Positions 23,274 through 35,500 of a stretch of 64,000 nucleotides of DNA are shown here, piece by piece; within the stretch, counting starts at the first letter, position 1, and each line of letters begins with the position of its first letter. A model generated the notes under the pieces. The model was not told the DNA's origin. It ran no database searches and saw nothing but the letters and a program-made list of their open reading frames with translations. Origin of the DNA: Symbiotaphrina buchneri (Eukaryota > Ascomycota > Symbiotaphrinales > Symbiotaphrinaceae); the NCBI GenBank assembly GCA_001599915.1, contig BCIG01000029.1, positions 4,654 to 68,653 on the forward strand. Reading direction: 5' to 3'. Position numbers and translations under genes: made by a program.

Positions 23274-25481
23274 ATGAACCCGAGCAGTCACATCAAGGAT
23301 ATGTCGCGCTCTGGAGAGATCAAGTTACTGAGCCAAGACTGTGTCTTGTGTCAGAACTTCCTGGCAGAGGGTGACAGCGTTGTGGCCGGTGGGCAGTCTC
23401 GGCAGGGCTTACCTCAGAGATTATTTGCTAACACTGAGATAGTCCTGGGGTCAGGGCCTTTCTATCGAGGACACACAACTTCTTTTAAAATGACATATCG
23501 GAGTAGTTCCTGCAAAGGGCGACACGCTGCCGTAGATGTTATATGGCAGGGCCGAAAAGCTGGGACGGAGAAAATTGTAATTTGCAATTGCGCTCAACTA
23601 ACCACGTTTTGCTTCGACGTTAATGTATGGCGTGCATTATGTTTCCATACCGACTGTTTCAATTTCCTGCGCCGGCCTTCACAAAACTACGATTCGCAAG
23701 TGTTTCGCAAGGATGCGTGTCGCTTGTTATATCCGCTCAGGCCTATCGATTTGTGGGAGTTGGGGCGAGCGACTCTTGACCAGCTCAGAATCACAGGCAG
23801 CCAGAAACGCCTGCGACGGCGGCGTAGGAATGAGGCCCTTTATAAAGAGCACCTCTGCGTCATAAGCACTCTTATGGGCCATCCATTCCATCGCCTCCCC
23901 CCAGAAATATTCCTCGACATATTGGAACGTACGGGTTCTTGCCTAGCTACTTCTTTAGGCATTCTTCCGCAATCTGTTAAATTGATCAATCACTTGCGAC
24001 TGGATCGAGAAAACGCAGGATTTTACGCAGGAAGAACAGTCTTCCGTCTGAAATGGTCCAAGAAGATGTATACCTCAAGACTCGATCTTGACGACGTTTC
24101 CTACGTCTCCTGGATTGGGAACACTCCTTGCTTCAAAAAGTGTGAGATGTTGGAACCTAGAGATGAAGATCTCTTACTCTCGTATGATGAGAGGGGAGTC
24201 ACAGATATCAATCTCATAGGCCCTGATTCACAGAAGAGACCGGAGCCAGCAAAAGGCGTCTGGTACACTGTCTTACGACGTACTCCAGACACAGAGGGGA
24301 ATCTGATCGCATGGACCGATGTAGGTCCCTTGGGACCTAATATTGATTTCAAACTAAGCGTTAAAAGGGCTTGATATTGCGAGTTATAGACGTTGGCTCT
24401 AATGTTGCTAACCTAAAACCCAAGCTATTATGGAGCATCCCTGAACCCCCGAATTTGGAGCCACAGCATTGTTTCCCAATCTGTGGACCAGCAGACAACG
24501 TAACATATCAGCGCGTACGCTACTGTTTGTTAGATGATGCAAAAGGTCTCATCGTTGGCTGTTTGGTGCGCAATATATCCCGTCATATCGGCGCCTATAA
24601 TGGCAACTCTCGATCAACTTTTGACCTATACCGCTAAGGTGATTCGAGTACCAGACAATCTCCACTGAACTGGATATATTTTCCACTTGCTTTTGATGAA
24701 TATATCACAGGAGTGGAAATCCGGAACAAGTTGTTCAATGGACGTCCTCAATTACTTCGGCCATGCTTGCAGGTAGGCCTTCTGATCAGGTGTAGCATAG
24801 TGTACAGTTTGCAGACCTGACAATCGTTAGATACGCACTTCTTGTGGTCGACAGCGTACCTTTGGATACCACCTATCTCCAGAGAGGCAAGAAGAGCACC
24901 AATACCTTTCGCTGCTGCTTGAGGGAGAGGAGACAGTCGTTGGACTTTGCATCAATCAGGACGCCACTGATTGGGACGAGCGTGGTCTCCGATATGCTGT
25001 CCACTGTCGCACATCTGGTGTTGAAGATAAACTAGCCTCGCGCTCTCAGACGCCCGCTTATTATCCTTCTTTGCGAGCGTTCTGGTATTTCTCAGAGGCA
25101 CCCATGAGTGGTATTCGCACAATTCGAGTCTGTCAGGATCTGACACAGGCTCACCTTCCGTATATTGGTCTTCTTCTTGATTATACCGATGGTACCTGTG
25201 AGTCTCTCGGCCAATGGCGCTGGGATGGTCAGATTACAACTCATCATTTCGAGGAGGGCCAGTCAGCATTGATGTGGTACGCATACGGTGTTTCTCATCA
25301 GATGAGGTATCAATATGTTCGATCTATCTGCTTCGGGCAGACACCGTCACTGGATGACGGATCTTGCTACTACAAGATCAGTCCGGAAGGGAAAATGCAC
25401 TGGTGGTTCTCGGGCAAGGATCACATTCTGCGTCAGATTGTGGATGGCACAATGTTTCCTGAGAAAACAGAAGATTTATAA
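23274..25481 (+). pseudogene. F-box protein gene, decayed
   Basis: The first frame (23274-24374) has a CVLC...C zinc-ligand-like start, a CFHTDC segment, and an F-box-like block HRLPPEIFLDILE around residue 208. Homologous-looking sequence then continues in another frame from 24374 (LRVIDVGSNV) and ends in a third (about 24925-25481, reaching DWDERGLRYAVHCRTS and later ESLGQWRWDGQITTHHF). Frame changes occur near 24370 and near 24920, and a stop follows the segment ending DLYR at 24637. One plausible intron starts with GTAGGC at about 24772. The layout fits a fungal family of F-box proteins with a long C-terminal domain, thought to recruit targets to SCF ubiquitin ligases. The damage makes a functional product unlikely. 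Confidence 0.7.
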
Positions 25482-26057
25482 CAGCCCGGAGGTAATGCAA
25501 ATTGACTTCTGGATGTGCTTTCTGGTTGATGCGAGTACGAATTGTCCTTCTCATATGCTGGGACAGAGCGACTGGTGTCGTATTTCGCAGAGGCATCGGG
25601 CGGGTACACCGCGACGTCTGGGACCCTGATGGTACAGAGGAAATTAATCTAGTGCTTGGATGAATGCCAAATCGATGCAGTTTCTGCTTCGGCTTCAGCT
25701 GAAGCACGTGGCGATAACAGTAGGCCGTGCGGCCATCCCAAAAATGTTCAATCACAGAAGATCTCCAGACAGAGTTTGATTACTTTTGGCTCGGCAATCT
25801 TGGAAGGATCTCGGAAACTTTTGCACCCGGATCCATGGGTCCAAGCGGATGGGTGCCTGTTCAGCCTTAGCTCGACTTGCGTCATCCTTAGCCTCCGGGA
25901 CTTTGTCAAATCATACCATCCATGAAATCATTCTTGTGTTTCACCACAATCTTGCATCTTGATAAGGAGCGATTCTGATAGGAACGACCCGCATACTTGT
26001 TTAATTAATATAAGCTTCGGATTCAATGACTGCATTGCACTAACCAGACCTTTCAGA
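25482..26057. other. Intergenic, 5' of DHA2 transporter
   Basis: Plus-strand promoter region of the transporter. Nothing else was recognised. Confidence 0.5.
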
Positions 26058-27766
26058 ATGCCTGACAAGGCTTTCACGGTGGAGCCCGAGCAAATCAAGC
26101 GGACTCGTCTGCGTGTGTTCAGTCTCTTGTCCGCCCTCTATGCTGCGCTCTTCATCTCCGCCGTCAACACAACTATCATAACAACAGCCCTACCGACGAT
26201 TGCGAAACATTTTCAATCCACAACGGGCTATACATGGGTCGGCGCTGCTTATGTACTGGCCGACACCGCGTCAGGCCCGGTCTGGACGAACTTCTCCGAC
26301 ATCTGGGGAAGGAAGATAGTTCTGCTGGTCGCTGTCGCCCTCTTCGTGGTTAGCTCTCTGGTATGTGGGCTGTCGACGAGCATGCCGATGCTTATCTCCG
26401 GACGGGCGCTACAAGGCGCCGCGGCTGGTGCGATCATGCTGCTGGTAAACATTGTCATCAGCGACATGTTCGATCTCAGGCGACGCACGCTCTACCTCGG
26501 CATTTGCGATGTCATATGGGCGGTTTCCGGAGCAGTAGGTCCCGTCATTGGAGGTGCTTTTGCGGAGTATACGTCCTGGAGGTGGATCTGGTCAGTCAAC
26601 TATTCAGTTGCCTCTAAGTTATTATCTATTGCTGAGAGTTGCGACATAGGTACACCAATCTTCCCATTGGCGCTGTGGTGTTTGTCATCCTGTGCCTGTT
26701 CCTGGATGTGCACAATCCAAGAACTCCAATTTGGCGTGGCCTGAAAGCGGTCGATTGGCTAGGCAGCCTTGCACTACTGGCCGTGACCGTAATGACTCTC
26801 CTATGCCTCAATTTCGGCGGCGAATATTCCGACTGGAAGTCCGCAAAGGTCCTCGTTCTGATCCTTGTTGGCCTTGGCCTTTCGACATTCTTCTTTCTCG
26901 TAGAGGCCAAATTCGCAAAGTATCCAGTCATGCCCGTCCATGTCTTCAAGAATCGCTCCAATGCTGCAACCATCGCAGTCGGTGCGCTTCACGCTTTCGT
27001 AAGTCACGAACTCAAGCGCTGCAAGGACATCGCTCACATTTCACAGGCGATGATGGGGCCGGAATTTTACCTACCTCTTTACTTTCAGTCAGCACAGTTA
27101 GCGCAACCTCTACGATCCGGTATTCTCGGGCTTCCTTTCGTCTTCTTGGAGGGCGTGGGAGGCATCGTGAGCGGTCTCTTGATCCACCACACAGGTCGCT
27201 ACAACGCATTACTCTGGGTCGGGGCACTGCTGATGACCCTCGGCTTTGGTTTATTGATCGACCTCAAATCCTCTACCGGTCTTGCCAAGATTACCATCTA
27301 CCAGATAATTGGAGCGCTGGGTTCCGGAATTCTTATCCAGCCGCCCCTGATTGCCATCCAAGCAAATGTATCGCAACAAGAGACTGCGGCAGCCACATCC
27401 ACACTAACTTTTATGCGTGGACTAGCGCAAGCTGTCTCCATCGTCATTGGCGGCGTGGTCTTCCAGAGCTCTATGAACATCAGGCGACCAGACCTTGTGA
27501 AAGCAGGCCTTCCCACCGATGTGGTGGAGACCTTCTCGGGACAGAATGCGCAGGTCACGATTGACCAGCTCCGAACGATGCAAAATGTTACTCAGCAGCA
27601 TCTGGTACAGGCGTCCTACGCATGGAGCTTGCGGAATGCCTGGATCCTGTATGCAGCTGTTGCGGCGCTTACGATTGTGGCTTCATACTTTGTTGGGACA
27701 CATGCTCTTTCTACAGAACATGTGGAGACGAGAACGGGCCTTCAGGATCAGGACAACAAAGATTGA
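26058..27766 (+). CDS. DHA2-family MFS transporter (drug/H+ antiporter type)
   Basis: Three exons (26058-26590, 26650-26998, 27047-27766) join to 533 residues. Introns are 59 bp (GTCAGT...TAG) and 48 bp (GTAAGT...CAG). The ATG at 26058 (MPDKAFTVEP) sits about 20 residues before the first membrane helix. The helix-1 segment NTTIITTALPTI, the loop DIWGRK, GRALQGAAAGAI and the antiporter motif AVGPVIGGAFAEYTSWRWIW mark a 14-helix DHA2 exporter, as found beside many fungal toxin and secondary-metabolite genes. It probably expels an organic compound across the plasma membrane in exchange for protons. No biosynthetic core enzyme lies close, so the substrate cannot be inferred. Confidence 0.9.
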
Positions 27767-27885
27767 GGAATTCATACTTCCAACCAAGCGGTCAGCCTCC
27801 GTCTAACATAAGTGCCAGACAGAGCATTCAAGACTTTTATCAGACAGCTACACATTCTTAAGATAGTATGTTACTGAATATCCCG

Positions 27886-29174
27886 CTAATCCAGGGATGG
27901 ACGTTCTGCCTGAGGAGTCACGCGGAGAAGATGCCGTCGGCCTCCCATGCCGACCTCATAATCAAGTATGACAGAATGCTGCACCATGCGGTTATCATAG
28001 ACAGCCACGGTGTCCGGTTCCCAGCGAGCCCGCGTGTGGAAGTCCAATCCCTTTTGCAGATGATCAAAAAGCAGCTCCAGTACCTTGTCGCTCTCTTCCT
28101 TCTTCAACCCCACAATCTTTGTCACATAGCCGGGGTTAACCCATAGCGCCTTGCGCCCGGTGACCGGGTGCTTCCGAACCATGGGATGGACTCCATCCAT
28201 AGGCTCCCGGCGGTAGAGGTTTGTCTTGAGCGATGTCAATGACTGGCGTGTGCCAGAATGGACAGCGGACAGCCCTTCAAGGAACTTCTGCATCGGCGCG
28301 GATAGCCTGTCGTAGGCTTCCATGGCGTTAAGGAAGAGCGTGTCTCCTCCACAGTCGGGTACCGTCAGGCTGCAGAGGAAAGTCGTGCCTGGAGGGTTCC
28401 TAGGGCAGGAAGGTTAGAGCAAGCACATAATCATGAGGGCGGTCGCTCGTACAACTCGTATGACATATCAGAATGCCATCTGGTCGTATTCAACTTCCCC
28501 TCGCTGCTGTTGTCATAGTACGACTTGTCGTGGTCCCGAAAGACCGTCACGAGTTCTGGGTGATCTTTGACGTGATCCCCGAAGGTGTGGACGTGGAGTC
28601 TGCCAAAGTGAGAGCCGTACTCTTTCATGAACTCCGGTCCCTTGTGGACAAAGTCCTGGTTCCGGAAGACCACAAGTCCGCGTTCGGCGACGTATAAAGC
28701 CAACTCGTCCTTTTGCTTGTCGGTCAACTCACTGAGCTGTACACCGTGGACTTCGGTACCGGTGAATGGAGTCATGTCTCTTCGTTTCGTAAGGACGCTG
28801 AATAACGCCTTCTTTTCGGGATCGGCGCGAGAAGCTGGATCCACATGCTCGAATGTGGTCAGAGGGGTTCGGAAGTAAGAGTGCAATGAGGCAAGTATTG
28901 CTTCCATGGGTACTGCTAGGATATCAGTACGGCACATGAGTCGACTGTGTTCTGTGCTCACCTCTTCTTTGGTATAATCCCTTGATGTCTTCTGTGGGAC
29001 TTCCGTTGGGCCCTTTGGATTCACAGGGACTGGTTCGAGATTTTCTGGGAAGGTGAAATCTTTCGGAGGCACGAAGTCATTGTTGGGAACAATGCAGGAC
29101 CAGAACTTGGGCTTCTCCACGCCCACCGCTTCGACGGTCTGCGTAGGAGCTATCGTTTCAGTAATCGTAGACAT
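27886..29174 (-). CDS. TauD/TfdA-type 2-oxoglutarate dioxygenase (sulfonate-like)
   Basis: The protein shows TGTEVHGVQLSELT, the iron ligands RWHSDMSYE (HxD), a distal histidine in NRMVQHSVI and an arginine-rich GRRHLLRVTP that would bind 2-oxoglutarate. This is the TauD family, whose fungal members such as Jlp1 release sulfite from taurine or other alkylsulfonates. A 56-bp intron (28400-28455) is clear, giving exons 29174-28456 and 28399-27886 and 410 residues in frame. A second excellent intron-like stretch (28916-28961, GTGAGC...TAG) would yield the family-like YPWKQYLP but then break the frame before FEHVDP. Either it is not spliced or the gene carries a small shift near 28880. It is divergent from a Dal5-like transporter. 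Confidence 0.82.
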
Positions 29175-29860
29175 GATGCTTTGTTGCAGGTTTAGGAGAC
29201 GATGTCCTTCGGTGGAGGTGCTGTATGGTTCTGAACTTCCGACTACTCGGGGGACAGAGCTCTAGGGACTGTCGATAAGGACTCAAACAGAGTTCACCGA
29301 CGCTCTTTTATCAAGCTCTTGGCCGTGAAACGGTCCGACGGCAAAGGCGCTCGGTGCGGACAGATACGCTGAGGATGTGAGCTTCGGGCAAGGAAGTGGT
29401 TGGGAGGAGGCGCGTCGCAGTGGGCGCTTGCTACCTATCGCGGATCCCGGCTCCAACGGGCCATTAAGCTTCGGAACCGTCGATCCCGTCTCCTTATCTC
29501 GAGGCACAGTTCAAGCCACGGGAGCTTGGAGCCGAGGAAACTTCCGCCAGAAGTCTTGATACATGCGGGTTTAGAACGGTAATGCGCGTCAATCTGGAGT
29601 TCTCATGCAGTGGCGCACGCATATCTCCGGACTTTTGGTGGCTATAATACTGCTTTAGGAATGAGAGATAAGAACCCCGGCGGCCGATAAGCTCCCCCTA
29701 TCAGCGACCTCTTATCGGACCGAGATAGGTGCCCCGTTGCAGCCGTAGATCTGTGTATATCAGTGTGTAGCTTAATGTTAAATGCAGGGGAATATCCAGT
29801 TCTCGTTGTGTCTGTATCGCGAAATTAGAGTGAACATCTTGTATCAAGACTCTAGCAACC
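29175..29860. promoter_or_regulatory. Shared divergent promoter of dioxygenase and Dal5-like transporter
   Basis: A 686-bp region between two head-to-head genes. It holds the dense GATA cluster listed separately. Small open frames in 29283-29582 look non-coding. Confidence 0.65.
29666..29728. promoter_or_regulatory. Cluster of five HGATAR sites (AreA-type)
   Basis: AGATAA at 29666, CGATAA at 29685, CTATCA (TGATAG on minus) at 29698, TTATCG (CGATAA on minus) at 29712 and AGATAG at 29723 fit the HGATAR consensus of fungal GATA factors. Five sites lie in 63 bp, in both orientations, about 130 bp before the transporter start. This suggests control by nitrogen availability through AreA or a related factor. 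Confidence 0.7.
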
Positions 29861-31635
29861 ATGGGTGGAAGCCTAGAACTCGAGACGACCGCTCGTCCGG
29901 TCGAAGTGGTCGATGTGCCCGACGAGAAGCACCAGCATGCTGATATCGCTTTGGACTTCGTTGAAAGGCATGAAGGCTTTACCTACACCGATGCCGAGGA
30001 ACGTGCGGTCATCCGCAAGATCGATATGCATCTGATGCCTTTGGTAAACATGCCTCTGCCCCAAACCTGAAGCAGGATTTGAAGCTTACAGCATTGGACA
30101 TAGATGTTTATATCATACGTTATCCAATATATGGATAAGAGTATCATGGCCCAATCGGCTGTGTATGACCTTCAAACGAGTCTGAATCTGAAGGGTCAAC
30201 AATATTCATGGTGCTCGTGAGTAGTCCCAAACACGTCCTGTTTCGCTTCATGTCATTACACTCAGCACTACTTCTCTCAGCCGACTAACTTTGACTCGCA
30301 AGGTCCATTTTCTACTTTGGTTACTTGGCCTTTCAGCCTTTTGCTGCGCGTCTCTTGAACTACGTCCCTCTCGGAAAGTTCGTCACGATTACATCTTTGG
30401 CCTGGGCCATCATCCTCTTCTGTACTGCCGGCGCATACAACTTCCACGGCATGATGGCAGTGCGCTTCTTCCTCGGCATGGCTGAAGGTGGCATCTCTCC
30501 CGCCTACGTGCTCATTACCGGAACTTGGTATAAGAAGGACGAGATCCCACTGCGCACTACTATCTGGTTCTGCGGAAACGGTCTTGCGTTGATCATCCAG
30601 TCTCTCATCTCATACGGTATCGGCCACATTGACACCGGCATTGCGGTCTGGAGATGGTTCTTCATCATCTTTGGTATTGTCGGCCTCGTCTGGGCAGGCG
30701 TGCTGTGGATGTTCATGCCTGACACCCCCCTGACGGCGAAATTCCTTACTGAAGATCAAAGAGTCATTGCCGTCGAAAGGCTCCGAGGAAATCGGACAGG
30801 TATCAGTAATAGAGAGTTCAATAAAGATCAATTCATCGAAGCCTTGTGTGACGTCAAGGTGTGGTACGCATTCTTGTTCAACTTGGTCACAGTTGTGCCT
30901 TCCACGGCAGTAGCAAGTGTACTACTCCCCTCCCTGCAATAGAAAGCTTCCCGCTGATTGTGAAATTAGTTCGGATCCCTCATCATCAAGGGTTTCGGCT
31001 ACTCCTCCTTCCACAGCTCCCTTCTAAACATGCCGTTGGGCGCGGTGGAGATCGTCAGCTTGCTCATTACTGGTATGGTCACCGTCTATTTCCCGAATAT
31101 GCGCTGCGTCATGACCATCCTGTGCAACATCCCTGCGGTGGTCGGGTCGATTTGCGTCTATGTACTCCCTTCGGAGAACAAAGTCGGTCGCCTGGTTGCA
31201 TTCTACATGGTCAACTTCACCGACGGCTCCCTGCCCATGCTGTGGTCGCTCACCAACAGCAACATTGCCGGGCACACCAAGCGATCCACCGCCAACGCTA
31301 TCCAGTTTCTGGGTTATGCTACTGCATTCATCATCGGCCCGCAGTTCTTCATTTCATCCGAGGCGCCTGCGTACCCTACCGGCTTTAAGACAATGGTTAG
31401 TTAACGCTGCCTTGCTTTATTCCATATGCTCAGCCTGCTGACTCTTCCTTTCCAGGTGGTTACCTTTGCCATAGCCGTGGTCGCCCCGGGGTTATACTGG
31501 GCGTTCGTCGCCTGGGAGAATCGCATGCGGGCGAAGAAGCTGCTTGCCAGCGGTGAAGCAAACGTCTATGTTCGCAACGAGGAATTCTTGGATCTTACGG
31601 ATAAACAGCAGATCCACTTCGAATACTCGAAGTGA
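29861..31635 (+). CDS. Dal5-family MFS transporter (allantoate/sulfonate type)
   Basis: Five exons (29861-30043, 30104-30216, 30303-30918, 30970-31395, 31456-31635) join in frame to 505 residues. The block DMHLMPL-MFISYVIQYMDK at helix 1, FFLGMAEGGISPAYVLITGTWY and the SLTNSNIAGHTKRSTANA loop are typical of the anion:cation symporter family that includes yeast allantoate permease Dal5 and the sulfonate/sulfate importer Soa1. Twelve membrane helices are expected at the plasma membrane. Its divergent promoter with a TauD-type dioxygenase suggests it imports the dioxygenase substrate, an organosulfonate such as taurine being the best guess. Other members carry nicotinate, pantothenate or biotin precursors. 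Confidence 0.9.
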
Positions 31636-32027
31636 TCCATTTCCTTCGAATCTGGGATATGGGGCGGCTGTACGACTGGGAAGCTGGTGGGGGCTATAGC
31701 AGTTGGCTGATCAGGAGCATCGCATCTCAAGCTTGTTTGAGATAGATAGACCAGTGGGGAGTGTTCCCGTATCCCACTGGGTTAGAAGAGTGTGAGATGA
31801 GTATCTAAGAAGTGACTCCATCTATCTGTATCGCGCCACTTTGCCAGTTGTCAAAGAGGCGCTTGAACCCGTGTTCCTCTCATGGTTCCTTCTCTGTGTT
31901 GGCGCAGCGTAAGTGGTTCAGAGTAGAAGAAAAGGATTATTAGCAGGCCGCAGCCAATACCGCTGCCAGACTATTATCTTAGATAATTAAAGAACTCCGC
32001 GCCGTACAATGCAATGTAGCTAGGAAA
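31636..32027. other. Convergent intergenic region
   Basis: About 390 bp between the 3' ends of the Dal5-like transporter and the hydrolase. No gene or distinctive motif. Confidence 0.5.
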
Positions 32028-33292
32028 TCACTGCACATATTTCTTGATCTCCTCGAAGATTCTCTCCAAAGCCCCACTCGAGGTCTCGCAAAGACTGTCA
32101 TGATCCGTGCCAGCTATGGTCTCGCTGTGATAATCAATCACGTCGCCCACCACTTCCTGCCTCCAGCAATGATCAAAGTACGCCTTGCCCTTGGGACCGA
32201 TCATCATGTCCGTCCCAGCAAAGAAGACTTGGATCTTCAACATCTGCCGTCCTGGTGCAGCGGGCGTCATCTCCGCCAGCACCAAGTTCCTGATAAACGC
32301 CGGGTAATCCTCACATTTACCCCATAGCCCTGGCGGACCCTTCTTGAGGCACAGCCGAGCCTCTGAATTGGCACCCGAGGAGTCCTCAGCGAAGGCGAAC
32401 GTCGTCGCATAAGTTTCGACCTGTTTTTTCAGTGCGCTCGACATGCCATAGGTCTCCAGCATGCGTTGCTCCTTGTCATCACTGTTGTCCTTATTTCGTG
32501 TACCGAACAGGGCCGCGTGAGATCCCGTGATGATTCCGCCGCTCTGCTGCAGCGCGGGGCCCGCTTTCAGAGCGAAGAATCCGCTGATGCGGTTCCAGTA
32601 GTTGAACGCGGGACTGGGTATCATTCGTAGGATCGCCATCATCGACACCTGTGAGTGGGCGGGATCCACGAAGGGCGCTGATCATAGGCCGTCAGCCCAT
32701 CCGTGGGGGGTAGAGTTAATTGTGGGTTCCTCTAACATACCTAGCATGGCGACGTACGGCCGCTGGGGATGAAGGATGTGCGGTAACTGCAGTAGAGTAT
32801 TGAGGAGGTACATGGTCCCAGCGCTGTGCGATACGAGCGTGACATGGGGTATCGATAGATGCTTGAGAAGCGCGGGTACCGTTTCTAGCCAGACTGGGAT
32901 GCGCATATCGAGGGGGACTGGATCCGAGCCGCCCATGCCGGGACTGGCGAACCCACCATGTCAGTCTCAGAACAATGACCTCGGAAGGGGAGTTGGAAGG
33001 GCAGGGCTGGAGCCTACCGGTCGACAAAGATCACCCGCATGCCCATCCTGGCGGCCAGGTAGTGGAAGAACAGGCCAGAATATCGTGTCGCGAACATGCT
33101 CCCACAGAACAGCACGGTGGGCATATCCTCCGATGCTTCTTCGCCATGGTCGCCCGATGCTCCCACGTCCGAATACGTTACGTGCAGGTCCTTGTCATGT
33201 AGAGAAGACGCCGGCAGGGTGAACCGTTGATGGAACCGGCGCTGGGCGATGTACTCGAGGGTTTCCGCCTGCTCTGCCCCTGTGGGCATCAT
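32028..33292 (-). CDS. Alpha/beta-hydrolase
   Basis: Three exons (33292-33018, 32943-32741, 32677-32028) give 375 residues. Splicing joins IFVDR to PGMGGSDPV, the oxyanion-side loop of alpha/beta-hydrolases. The nucleophile elbow is SHSAG, in VTLVSHSAGTMYL. The aspartate of the triad may lie in FFAGTDMMI and the histidine in AGTDHDSLCE, where the spacing suits the fold. No signal peptide is visible, so it is probably intracellular. Substrate unknown; an esterase, lipase-like or ester-hydrolysing tailoring enzyme would fit. It follows the truncated C2H2 factor on the same strand, 264 bp downstream of it. Confidence 0.85.
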
Positions 33293-33556
33293 TTCTCCGA
33301 GTGGATTCGTGGGAAGACTCAGCAGCTGTAGGAATTTCGGTGGTCCTGGATGAACGATGTTCGGAGTACGGCGTGCTGTCCCCGTTGGCCCCCACTGATG
33401 GTGTGACGCCAGTGTTAGCGCGGTGGTGCCAAGGCCATACGGCAGCCGTGCAAGGCGCCCTCCTTCCTCCGATGTACGTGGTACTGCCCTCCGATTCTGT
33501 CACTTAAAGTGACCGGAATTTCGATTCGCATCGGAGTCTATGAGAGGACCGGGGTT

Positions 33557-34498
33557 TTACTCAGCAGTTCCGCGCTGTCGGCGGGTATTCTGTTGGATTC
33601 TGATGAGCATCCAGGCCGACAGTAACGCTCCAAGGAGCAAAAGCCCTTCGATGTCTTCCCTCGTCATCGCCTCCGGCTTGCTCGCGAACATGTTGACGGC
33701 GTGACGCTGGCTGCTGAGGGCTTCAGAGTGGTAGTACTCGGAGATGCGTGACAGACGATCGTCATTCTTCAGCGAAGCAAGATGTGCAGCCGCGGAGCTA
33801 AGGATGATGTCTTTGACGCCGCTGTTGATGGTATACTGCGTAGGCATCAACGCGCCCCACCAAACTTTCCCGGTGTCAAACCCCTCCTCTTGGGAGAGAA
33901 AAATGCTGGGAAAGTCTTGGGCATAGTGATGGATCACCTCGAGCTCCACTTGGCTCCGATGACCCAGCATGGATGAGACTGGGGGCCGGAGAACCAGGCC
34001 TGCCTGCATTGACTCCTGAGACCGGAGTGCTATGGCATCCATCCATTTACCGAATATTTCATCATCAGGAGAATGTTGTCCAGGGATGTTGGGATCGGAA
34101 TGGGACTTGTGTAACATCATATGGGCATACAGCAAGTCCTTCCGCCGGAAAGACCTGCCGCAATCCGGGAAAGGGCATACTTGAATCGGCCCGGTGTGGT
34201 TGAGTCGATGTCGCCTACAAAATTAGTCCTCAGCCACCGATGTTCTCTAAGGGGATGTCTTGTCCTACCTGAGATGCTCCGCGCGTGTATAGACCTGGAG
34301 CCTGTCAGCGTCTCAACGCACATGACACGGGATTCCCGGATTCACCTTCCCGCAGTACTTCCCGTTCTCAACGAAATGGCACACATGCACCTTCTTCCCC
34401 TTCTTTGCAGGACTGCGTGGTCTTGGTACCCTCCAGGATTTCCGCCCAGTCTTCGGTAGAACCACCAAAGATTGCGGTGTTTCGAGGCGGATGTCCAT
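33557..34498 (-). CDS. C2H2 zinc-finger transcription factor, C-terminally short
   Basis: Three exons (34498-34346, 34294-34269, 34214-33557) give 278 residues; a start at 34546 would add 16. Splicing builds two fingers: CHFVENGKYCGKVYTRAEHL with RRHRLNH, then CPFPDCGRSFRRKDLLYAHM with MLH. A tiny 26-base middle exon carries part of finger 1. After the fingers a segment resembling the fungal-specific regulatory domain (ELEVIHHYAQDFPSIF) runs to a stop after GALLSAWMLIRIQQ. Factors of this type usually continue for several hundred residues, so the activation and regulatory region is cut short. It may bind DNA without activating, or be decaying. It is adjacent to the hydrolase. Confidence 0.75.
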
Positions 34499-34546
34499 GT
34501 GGACGCTTAATCTTACGGGGCGTACGACAAGCTGTTTCTTAAGCAC

Positions 34547-35500
34547 TAGCCCGGCCCCCAGGGGCGGTACAGAATAAGACTGGGGACATGAGTGACATCG
34601 CGGGCCTTAAATATCGTCTGTGGGGGGCTAACACCGCCCGCTGGAAAGCTCCCCTGCTTTGCCGCACGCTCAGCCTCAATCTAGGAACGTTCGCTCACAC
34701 ACAAATCTGTTTGAGAGTTCGAACGGCTTCCATCTCTGCGACGGGCTGTGAGCTGAAGAGCTAGTACGTATATCTAGAGGAACCCGCCAATAGCCAGCAA
34801 CCGCGAGCTATACAACGGTAACCTAATAAAGCAGGTGGTTTATCATCCGTATACCTAGTTCCCTGTGGGGTAGGTGTAGATAAAGGTATAGAATTTCAAG
34901 ATAACCGAATAGAACAAGACATGGGTACCCAGCCTTTCCCCGCCCCCATGTTCAAAGAAGTCCCTAGAGTTAATACACCTAGCGATCACACCACCTAGCC
35001 TTCAGTCTACCAACCCGAAAAGGACATCATCCTCCGGGCAAGTTCAGCCGTCTCGCCCCCACAAGCTGATTTGCGAAAGCACAATGCAGTAAATCTTGCA
35101 TCACATGAAGACGCCCGAACTGCCAGCCCCCAGACTAAGAGCACCAGGAATAAAAGCATGTTGCACAGGTGCTTAATGCTTATGATTCAATCCACCTCGG
35201 AGTCTACTTACTGTGGGGTGAATCGGATGTCTGATGTTTGGTTACCGCAGAGACTGTGTATAGATGGCTACACTACCAGGGAATACTTGTTTGGGGGCGA
35301 AACTGATAGTAGAGAGATCATGGCATCAAGCGCCCGACCTTTGCTGCTGGGAAATTGGCGCTCAGCTATGGTGCTGTAATGACAATGAAGGTCAGTCGAA
35401 GTTAAACAGGACTTGAGCCATTTGTCGAATATCGTTCTTGCATGCCCTTATTTGAAGAGTTCTATCTCTTTTCCATTAAACAAGAAAGAACTACGACGTA
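34547..35500. other. Intergenic, no gene seen
   Basis: Nearly 1 kb between the minus-strand factor and the plus-strand acyltransferase remnant. The 102-codon frame at 35071-35379 has no recognisable features. Confidence 0.5.
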
